A stretch of DNA of 33,881 bases from a virus. How positions within the stretch are numbered: position 1 is the first letter of the stretch; each line of letters starts with the position of its first letter. The translations under genes and the position numbers were made by a program. This document shows, in pieces, positions 27,925-33,881 of this stretch. The notes beneath the pieces were generated by a model. It saw only the letters and a list, made by a program, of their open reading frames with translations, did not search any database and was not told where the DNA came from. Where the stretch lies: the IMG/VR virus record IMGVR_UViG_3300028920_000184, positions 1 to 33,881 of that record; one strand, written 5' to 3'.

Positions 27925-29028
27925 ATGCTTCACTACAACTACCCCGGAGCGGGCGTGTTCAAGAAGCGGAAGGCGTTTTTCACCGGCACGACTGCGGTGA
28001 AGAAGGGCCAAGGTCTGTGTTTTGACATGGACTATACCTCCACGGATTATTCTGCGGCAGCGACAGACGATACGGATATTCGTATGTATCGGGTCGAGAA
28101 CCCGAGCACGACGAATAACCTGCGTTTTGCTGGCGTTGCAGCGAAGTCTTATGCGGCGAACGCTCTCGGTCAGGAGATCGAGATCTACGAGCCGGGTGGC
28201 CTTGCAATGATCCTGATCGGCCAGGATACGGCCGTCCCGAGTGGGGCGACTCCAGGCACGATCTTGACCTGTAGCGCAAGCGCGACCGACGCGGGCCGGT
28301 TCACTTTCGCTGGCCTTCCTGGCCGCGGGACCGCCCAGGCGCTCCAGACGAACACCAGCGGTGCGAAGTTCACCAGCATTGACGGTTCTGCGACTGCCGC
28401 TTACAGCGGTGGCGTGACGACCATCACCAAGACCGGGATCGGGACCGCCAGCGAAGCAGGCGACCGCGTTGTGATCCTCGGTGGTGCTGATGATGCCGCC
28501 GGCGGCGATGCGTCTACCGGTGAAATGGCTACCGTTGGCATCTACACCGTCGCGAGTGCTCCGACTGCCGACACGATCACGATTGCCGATGATATTGGCG
28601 ACGTGGACGTGGCGCTCTACGTCCTTGACGACGCTGAGCAGGTGGCCTTGGCGTACCTGTATGACGGCGAAGAGAGCGGCCTCCAGGAGTTCGTGAGCCC
28701 GCAGGATGCGGTTGCCGTAAGTTGCATGGTCGGTGGGACCTCCTTCATCTGTGGCGGTTACACGATGGCGGCAGACTCCACCTTCACCCTCGCCGACACG
28801 ACTTACCCTTCTCTCAAGAAGGCGTTTGTCGGGCTCGGCACTCTGACGACCAGTGACTATGCGATTACCGTCACCAGCGGTCTTCAGGGCGACGGCTCTA
28901 CTGCCTTGGCCGGCATTGCGATTGACGCGGCCAACGAGTTCGCCGTTGTGGAGTGGAACGGATCGTTCGGCGGTGCTACTGCCGGCGTGTGGCTCTGCAA
29001 GCAGTATGCAGGCGCCACGTTGTCCTGA
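27925..29028 (+). CDS. head decoration or structural protein
   Basis: The 367-residue product is Ala/Gly/Thr-rich (TTITKTGIGTASEAGDRVVILGGADDAAGGDASTGE) and almost free of helices, i.e. beta-rich, as capsid decoration or stabilising proteins are. It follows the major capsid gene by a short gap with AAAGGA and is followed by a terminator. An N-terminal MLHYNYPGAGVFKKRKAFFTG stretch may be the capsid-binding arm. An alternative is a major tail or head-fibre protein. Confidence 0.55.
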   Translation: MLHYNYPGAGVFKKRKAFFTGTTAVKKGQGLCFDMDYTSTDYSAAATDDTDIRMYRVENPSTTNNLRFAGVAAKSYAANALGQEIEIYEPGGLAMILIGQDTAVPSGATPGTILTCSASATDAGRFTFAGLPGRGTAQALQTNTSGAKFTSIDGSATAAYSGGVTTITKTGIGTASEAGDRVVILGGADDAAGGDASTGEMATVGIYTVASAPTADTITIADDIGDVDVALYVLDDAEQVALAYLYDGEESGLQEFVSPQDAVAVSCMVGGTSFICGGYTMAADSTFTLADTTYPSLKKAFVGLGTLTTSDYAITVTSGLQGDGSTALAGIAIDAANEFAVVEWNGSFGGATAGVWLCKQYAGATLS

Positions 29029-29040
29029 CCCTAGCTTCTG

Positions 29041-29064
29041 GCCCCCCGGGACGACCTGGGGGGC
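29041..29064 (+). terminator. hairpin after the capsid and decoration genes
   Basis: GCCCCCC (29041-29047) pairs with GGGGGGC (29058-29064); two further G-C pairs follow inward with one bulged T. The downstream sequence is only weakly T-rich, so it probably stops part of the transcription, giving more capsid than tail mRNA. Confidence 0.6.
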
Positions 29065-29088
29065 TGGATTATTGATCGGAGGAACGTC

Positions 29089-29445
29089 ATGGACGCAAGG
29101 AATCTGAACCGGATTCGACATCTGTTTGGACTTACCGCAAAAGACGAGATCCCGAAGGAGCTTGTCGAAAGAGTTGAGTCTGTTGAGAAGCTGAGCGAGG
29201 CAATGCGGGCAGTTCCTTGCCTGCATCCTCATTTGCTTGCCATGTTGCTTGTCGAGCACAAAGAGGCTCTTGCGAAGAAGGGCAACAAGAAGAAGTCGAA
29301 GAAGGGCCTGACATCTGAGTATGTGAACGCCCATACAAAGGCTGAGCTCCTTGAAATGTGCGAGAGCCGCGGCCTTGATGCCTTCTCCGACAACAACAAG
29401 GGTGAGCTGGCAGCTCGTCTTGCCGAGGATGACCTCAAGGAGTAA
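29089..29445 (+). CDS. small protein with a SAP/HeH-like C-terminal domain
   Basis: The 118-residue product has an N-terminal helix pair (DARNLNRIRHLFGLTAKDEIPKELVERVES), a basic linker (KKGNKKKSKKGL) and a C-terminal 'HTKAELLEMCESRGLDAFSDNNKGELAARLAED' that resembles the helix-extended-loop-helix or SAP motif of DNA-binding proteins, often found at the head-tail end of phage structural proteins. GGAGG lies eight bases before the ATG. It may bind DNA near the portal during completion of the head. Confidence 0.6.
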   Translation: MDARNLNRIRHLFGLTAKDEIPKELVERVESVEKLSEAMRAVPCLHPHLLAMLLVEHKEALAKKGNKKKSKKGLTSEYVNAHTKAELLEMCESRGLDAFSDNNKGELAARLAEDDLKE

Positions 29446-29448
29446 GCG

Positions 29449-30438
29449 ATGGCAGATGCCTCTCTATCCCTCACCTATACCGAGTATCTGTCCGAGCTTG
29501 GTGTTTATCTTGGATGGGGTACTTCGCCCACCGGGACAAAACTGACGGATTGCCATCGGATGATGGACGGAGGGCTTCGTAAGTTCTACTCGGCTTATGA
29601 CTGGAGGTTCCGATACATCACCACCAGTCTTTCGATTGGTTCTACTACGGCAGGCACGATGAGTGGGGCGCCGTCATATAGCTCCACTACAGAGCTCAGT
29701 ACGGTTACGGCAACGACTGGAGTATTCACGGAGGCGATGATAGGTGAGGGTATCACCTTCGACACTTCCGGGACCTCTTATGAGATCTACGGATACACCA
29801 GCACGACAGAGATCACCGTTCGGAACGATGCGAGCGGTGAGGCCTCTGGCGACACGTTTGTTGTTGGCGCCGTGGCTTATTATGACCTGCCGGACAACTT
29901 TTGGAGGCTGATGCAGGATTCGTTCTACTTCACTCCGAATGATGGTTACGAAAGAGTTGTTCACCGCGACCTTGACTATATTCAACGTCAGCGCGGCCTC
30001 GCCTCTCGCACCGGTAAACCCATGTACTGCGCTATCAAACCGAAGACGAGTACGGGATCTGCCGGTGAGCGGTGGGAAGTTGTCTTTTATCCCACCCCGG
30101 ACAGCGAAATGCGGCTTTGGTATCAATACAGAGCCCAAGGATCTTACATCAGATCTTCTGCACCATATCCACTCGGCGGTGCAGAACACGCCGAGACGAT
30201 AAAGGCCTTCATTCTTGCGGAGGCCGAATACGAGAAGAAGCGGATCTTCAATGGTCCGTATCATCAACAACTGTGGACGCCTGACTATCAGCCTACCGGG
30301 CTTCTCGCGCAAAGCATACGCTTGGACGGGGAGCAGGAGCCGGGCTACTTTGGGATGATCCAGGACATCAGCGATGATTCCTCATCGGTCATGGATTATC
30401 ACAACAACGTCGATGGCGACTACTCTTATGACGATTAA
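29449..30438 (+). CDS. head-tail adaptor (tail accessory) protein
   Basis: The 329-residue product contains YYDLPDNFWRLMQDSFYFTPNDGYERVVHRDLDYIQRQRGL-like sequence (split at about 145-185) and RWEVVFYPTPDSEMRLWYQYRAQGSYI (about 208-234), as seen in podovirus gp4/tail-tubular-A type adaptors that sit between portal and tail. An inserted Thr/Ser-rich part (about 62-130, beta-type) may be an extra surface domain. It starts with GGAG inside the previous gene end, before a run of tail genes. Confidence 0.65.
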   Translation: MADASLSLTYTEYLSELGVYLGWGTSPTGTKLTDCHRMMDGGLRKFYSAYDWRFRYITTSLSIGSTTAGTMSGAPSYSSTTELSTVTATTGVFTEAMIGEGITFDTSGTSYEIYGYTSTTEITVRNDASGEASGDTFVVGAVAYYDLPDNFWRLMQDSFYFTPNDGYERVVHRDLDYIQRQRGLASRTGKPMYCAIKPKTSTGSAGERWEVVFYPTPDSEMRLWYQYRAQGSYIRSSAPYPLGGAEHAETIKAFILAEAEYEKKRIFNGPYHQQLWTPDYQPTGLLAQSIRLDGEQEPGYFGMIQDISDDSSSVMDYHNNVDGDYSYDD

Positions 30439-30448
30439 GGAGTGAAGG

Positions 30449-31297
30449 ATGATTAACCGACTTTTGGGGCTTTTCAAAAGTAAGGTCAGTGGCGGCTCGA
30501 TCCCTTCCAGCGGTGCGTGGTTCTACTCTCCGCAGGGGTATTTGATTGCCTACGGAACGACGGTCCCCACTGACGGGACGGCCGGGTATGCTCCTGGCTG
30601 CATTTTCGTTCACACGGATGGTACTGCCGGGACGACGGACTACATCAACGAAGGCACGTCTACGAGCTGTGACTTCAATCCTCTGGCGGCTTTGACTGCT
30701 GCACAGGAGGCCCTGCTCGGTGCTACGGCTGGTGTGGCGACTGCCTCCAAGGCTGTTATTCTGGATGCCAGCGGTCACGTTGCTTCCGGCGCTATGGTCC
30801 TTGATGACATTACTCCTGGGACTGGGATCTCTACCGGTACTGGGACTGTCTGTGAGCATCGTGTCACCAAGATCGGTGGCCTGTATAAGACCGAGATCTT
30901 GATTGATCTCACTGGCCTGAACGATGGCGGCACAGCCAACGACATCATTGGTGTCGATGGTGGTACGGCAAACTGTCATATCGGACAGATCACGGCGGCA
31001 AAGAACGGGACGATTATTTCCGGCCGCGTGACCTGTTTCGAGACTCCGGCAGGCGGCGATCCTGACATCGACATCTATCACGCCGATGGCGCAACGGGCG
31101 CTCAGGACGCAAATATCGACAGTGCAGACAGCGGTAGCGCTGTGCAGTTGATTAATCACGGAGACTGGACGGCAGAGGATCTTGACTATCTGACGACCAT
31201 GCCAGCCGCCGACGAGTATTTGTATCTTGCTTGCGGTACTTGCACAGGTGCAGATTACACGGCGGGGATTCTCCTCATCGAGCTGTGGGGAGTCTAA
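30449..31297 (+). CDS. virion structural protein
   Basis: The 282-residue product starts with a short basic helix (MINRLLGLFKSK) and is otherwise Thr/Gly/Ala-rich and beta-rich (GTTVPTDGTAGYAPGCIFVHTDGTAGTTDYINEGTSTS), like the outer domain of a capsid or tail fibre base. AAGGAG precedes the ATG by about ten bases. It lies between the adaptor and the nozzle protein, so it is probably a tail or head-completion component. A family could not be recognised. Confidence 0.5.
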   Translation: MINRLLGLFKSKVSGGSIPSSGAWFYSPQGYLIAYGTTVPTDGTAGYAPGCIFVHTDGTAGTTDYINEGTSTSCDFNPLAALTAAQEALLGATAGVATASKAVILDASGHVASGAMVLDDITPGTGISTGTGTVCEHRVTKIGGLYKTEILIDLTGLNDGGTANDIIGVDGGTANCHIGQITAAKNGTIISGRVTCFETPAGGDPDIDIYHADGATGAQDANIDSADSGSAVQLINHGDWTAEDLDYLTTMPAADEYLYLACGTCTGADYTAGILLIELWGV

Positions 31298-31312
31298 TAG
31301 AGGAGGCGTAAC

Positions 31313-33703
31313 GTGACGCAATCACGCAAGCGCACCCTCAAGGTTCAATGGCCGATGGCTGGCCTAAATAGGCGATACGCTTATGAGGGCCAGCCACCGT
31401 ATACCTGTGGCGATGCGAAGAATGTCAGGCCATACGATCCACTTCTGAGACGTGGCCGCGGAGGTAGCAGGCCAGGCGTCAGGACTGTGTTCACCCCACA
31501 ACTCGGCGATGCGGGCAATCGAGAGATCCGCATGATTAGCGACGTGCCTATCATATCGAATGATGGGTTCACGTTCTGGTCAGACTTCTTTGATGGCGCA
31601 TCCCTTGGATCGACGTGGAGTACCGCGAGCTGGATCGGCACACTTCCGAGCATCTTGCCTAACAATCCGCAGGCATATTCAAACGATTCGGCTGTTGGAG
31701 CTGTTCGCGACGCTGTGACGCCTGCCATAGACTCAACAGAAGCCTATGAGGTTGCGCTCTACATCAGCACCTATGCTGGCGTCCATGCCGGCAAGTACCA
31801 GATCTACGCCTGCATGGACAATACGACTCCTGTTGCGACGACTGACGGGATCGTGGTCGAGCTGATTATGACTGGCTCGACTGGTGAATGGACTGGTACG
31901 CTGAAGGAATACGACGCCGGTACGCCAACGTCCCACGCATTGACGGCTGGAACAACAGATCTCGGCTATGCCCCTTCTGGGTGGCTCCGGCTCTACAAGG
32001 ACGGAACGGCGGTAAAGGTTTACTGGCAGGACACAGAGATCCTGGACACGACTGTGAGTCTTGGAGCTGGCGCCGGCCTGCGGGTCGGATTCGGCCTTGA
32101 GGCGACCGTTGCCGGTGGCGTGGCCGTTGCCAACGGCTTCCAAGTGCAGTATTACACCGACGACACGCGAGAGCGGAGCACAAGCAAGCTGATCGCGAGC
32201 GCGAACGGGAAGGTCTACCAGCAAAGCCTTCTCGGCCAACTGACTCAGATAAGCACGAATCTGTCTCTGAACAACGACCGGGAGATCCTGGCCGTCCCGA
32301 GAGAGCAGATCCTTTACATAGCCGACTACGGCGATCCGAAGGCCGAGGGAGCTTCGGCCACTGTCGGCGGTGGTGGTAATAACGAACTGTCCAAGGGTGG
32401 TGTTGACTGGACGACCTATGGGATCAGCACATACGACGACATCTGCGTACTGTCGAATGGTAGCCCGGACACTCTTGACGGGACGTACCAGATCACGAAT
32501 GTAGCTGCCGGTGCTCTCACATTGAGCCCTGCACCGGGCGCCGGCACGGCGACTTATCGGATCGAGAGGGGGCCGAAGCAGTTGGATCCTTCCACCGGAA
32601 CACTCTCTCTTCTGATGAGCGATACCACGATCGACGGGCAGATCCCGAATGGATGCCATATCGTATTCCTGTATCGTGACCGTCTTTGTTGGGTTCGCGA
32701 GAACGTCGTCTATCAGAGCAGGGCTGGAGATCCAGACGATTACAACTATGGCGCCGATGAGGACGACACGGAGCGGGCCTGCGTTACGGATCTTGCCGAT
32801 GGCGATAGCGGTCAGATCGGAGACTTCATTACGGCCGCGGCTCCGTTCAGCGACGATTTCGTAATATACGGTTGCAGGACGAGTATCTGGAGGCAGTCTG
32901 GAGATCTTGGGTACGATGCGAACATTGACTGCATTGACAACAGAATCGGCATTGTGGGAAGCCGGGCTTGGTGCTATGGGGCTGGTGGTGAGTTCATCTT
33001 TATGAGCCAGGATGGCCTGTATATGCTTGCCCCTGGCGGCAACAGCTTTCCGCAGCCGATCAGTCCGGAGGTCCTTCCGAAAGAGTTGAAGGATATTGAG
33101 GCTGGCGTTTATGAAGTCAGGATGGAGTATGATGTCGGGCGTCGTGGCGTCCATATCTACCTTGTACCGGAGGAGCCAACAGGGAGGCTTCATTTCTGGT
33201 TTGACTGGTCAGAAAAGAGCTTCTGGCCGGAAGAGTATGACGGCGATCACGAACCGACGACGATTCACTTCTACGGCCGTTCACAGTCTTCGGCAGAGAA
33301 CCGGGTAATGCTTGGATGCCGGGATGGGTGGATCCGGGCCTTCTACGACGACGCTGAGACGGATGAGGGGACGGAGATCACCAGCTTCATCGAGTTCGGG
33401 CCATTCCACATTTGGAACGATTACGAAGAGGGTGTTCTCCTGGAAATGATTTGCAGCTTGGCAAGCAATTCTGGTGACGTAACGTGGAGTCTTCGCGTTG
33501 CTGACACTGACGAAGAGGTTGCGAATAGCACGACAAACTTTGACACAGGGACATGGAGCGAGAATCGCAATTACCATGAGTATCCTGCGGCTGGTGGTAT
33601 GTCTTGCATTATACGGCTTGAAAACGCCGACACAGACCGGGCATGGGCTCTTGAGCAACTTCTGCTCATCGCTGAACAGCATGGGATGGAAAGGCTGTAC
33701 TGA
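31313..33703 (+). CDS. tail nozzle/propeller protein with an inserted jelly-roll-like domain
   Basis: The 796-residue product (GTG start, GAGGAGG eight bases upstream) begins 'LKVQWPMAGLNRRYAY' and later has the beta-propeller wording of P22 gp10/tail-tubular-B type nozzles: KVYQQSLLGQLTQIS, RLCWVRENVVYQSRAGDPDDYNY, CRTSIWRQSGDLG and FMSQDGLYMLAPGG. Residues about 80-285 (FWSDFFDGASLGSTWS ... GWLRLYKDGTAVKVYWQ) read like a concanavalin-type jelly roll placed inside the propeller. It probably forms the tail nozzle below the adaptor. The insertion could bind host surface glycans. Family assignment from wording, not alignment. Confidence 0.65.
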   Translation: MTQSRKRTLKVQWPMAGLNRRYAYEGQPPYTCGDAKNVRPYDPLLRRGRGGSRPGVRTVFTPQLGDAGNREIRMISDVPIISNDGFTFWSDFFDGASLGSTWSTASWIGTLPSILPNNPQAYSNDSAVGAVRDAVTPAIDSTEAYEVALYISTYAGVHAGKYQIYACMDNTTPVATTDGIVVELIMTGSTGEWTGTLKEYDAGTPTSHALTAGTTDLGYAPSGWLRLYKDGTAVKVYWQDTEILDTTVSLGAGAGLRVGFGLEATVAGGVAVANGFQVQYYTDDTRERSTSKLIASANGKVYQQSLLGQLTQISTNLSLNNDREILAVPREQILYIADYGDPKAEGASATVGGGGNNELSKGGVDWTTYGISTYDDICVLSNGSPDTLDGTYQITNVAAGALTLSPAPGAGTATYRIERGPKQLDPSTGTLSLLMSDTTIDGQIPNGCHIVFLYRDRLCWVRENVVYQSRAGDPDDYNYGADEDDTERACVTDLADGDSGQIGDFITAAAPFSDDFVIYGCRTSIWRQSGDLGYDANIDCIDNRIGIVGSRAWCYGAGGEFIFMSQDGLYMLAPGGNSFPQPISPEVLPKELKDIEAGVYEVRMEYDVGRRGVHIYLVPEEPTGRLHFWFDWSEKSFWPEEYDGDHEPTTIHFYGRSQSSAENRVMLGCRDGWIRAFYDDAETDEGTEITSFIEFGPFHIWNDYEEGVLLEMICSLASNSGDVTWSLRVADTDEEVANSTTNFDTGTWSENRNYHEYPAAGGMSCIIRLENADTDRAWALEQLLLIAEQHGMERLY

Positions 33704-33881
33704 TGAAGGGTTTTAGATCATCAGCTCTGACAATGAAGGGGATTCGGCAGACGTTTGAGCGTTTGAGGAAGGGCATAGACGACGAGTTTGGCGACTATCT
33801 CAGAAAGGACGGCACGATCCCCCTCACCGGCAACTGGGACGCCGGAGCCTATGACATCACGATTGGCGGCGACATCAAGGT
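33703..33881 (+). CDS. N-terminal part of a tail fibre/spike protein, 3'-truncated by the window edge
   Basis: The ATG overlaps the previous stop (TGATG). The visible 59 residues (MKGFRSSALTMKGIRQTFERLRKGIDDEFGDY then LRKDGTIPLTGNWDAGAYDI) include the typical fibre phrase 'DGTxPLTGNWDxGxxxI' that opens many phage tail fibres and spikes. The rest, with the receptor-binding domain, lies beyond the window. The short helical start probably attaches to the nozzle. Confidence 0.65.
   Translation, partial: MKGFRSSALTMKGIRQTFERLRKGIDDEFGDYLRKDGTIPLTGNWDAGAYDITIGGDIK

Noticed and set aside
26764-29334. Very long open frame on the minus strand opposite the capsid genes
   Set aside because: It is the mirror of codon-biased capsid and decoration genes, has no ribosome site, and its product is low in structure. 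The same applies to long minus-strand frames opposite 8315-9337, 10139-11398 and 31733-33193.
31313-33881. Diversity-generating retroelement acting on the tail genes
   Set aside because: No reverse transcriptase and no template/variable repeat pair were seen in the window.

Overview
This window is part of the genome of a tailed bacteriophage. It has a podovirus-like (P22/T7-type tail) head and connector module, a replication and recombination module, and two blocks of small accessory genes. No tRNA, CRISPR array, insertion sequence or host housekeeping gene was seen. Nearly all genes sit behind strong Shine-Dalgarno sites and overlap their neighbours by 1 to 30 bases, as in compact phage operons. 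The host cannot be named. Two lipoprotein-type signals, one with a twin-arginine stretch, fit a Gram-negative-like host, but that is inference. Genome ends are not visible: the window opens inside a late gene and closes inside a tail-fibre-like gene, as expected for a cut from a circular or permuted map.

Layout: (1) 1-2151, rightward: C-terminal part of a very large 'polyvalent' virion protein and a membrane lipoprotein. (2) 2152-2747: non-coding, with a structured RNA-like element and two intrinsic terminators. (3) 2748-7141, rightward: a chain of small accessory genes joined by ten copies of one 15-base junction, GGAGGGTGAGTGATG, which is at once the Shine-Dalgarno site, the stop codon of one gene (proteins ending Glu-Gly-Glu) and the start codon of the next. 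(4) 7142-7322: a sigma70-like promoter, a short leader and a strong hairpin terminator. (5) 7323-14958, rightward: a helix-turn-helix protein, small Zn-ribbon proteins, a putative annealing protein, a Cas4-like nuclease, a coiled-coil protein, a helicase loader-like protein, DnaB helicase and a RusA resolvase. (6) 15022-18370, leftward: a plasmid-flavoured operon (ribbon-helix-helix protein, RadC-like JAB protein, DUF2958-like protein, several tiny proteins and a serine recombinase) that converges on operon 5 at a shared hairpin. (7) 18371-19703: about 1.3 kb without convincing genes, first very G-rich with tandem repeats and a strand-biased heptamer, then AT-rich with iteron-like repeats. (8) 19704-33881, rightward: late genes: a Tat-like lipoprotein, small and large terminase, portal, a holin-like protein, head proteins, scaffold, major capsid, tail adaptors, a nozzle/propeller protein with an inserted jelly-roll-like segment, and the start of a tail fibre.

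Working model (inference): the ribbon-helix-helix protein represses its own near-leaderless promoter and the RadC operon through TGTCAAGCG half-sites. The helix-turn-helix gene and the attenuator-like leader at 7163-7309 control the replication operon. The small-gene array in region 3 looks like an exchangeable set of host-interaction genes, built so that modules can be swapped at identical junctions without disturbing translation. That array, with an in-frame amber relic inside one coiled-coil module, and the repeat-rich 18.4-19.7 kb segment are the two least conventional parts of the window.
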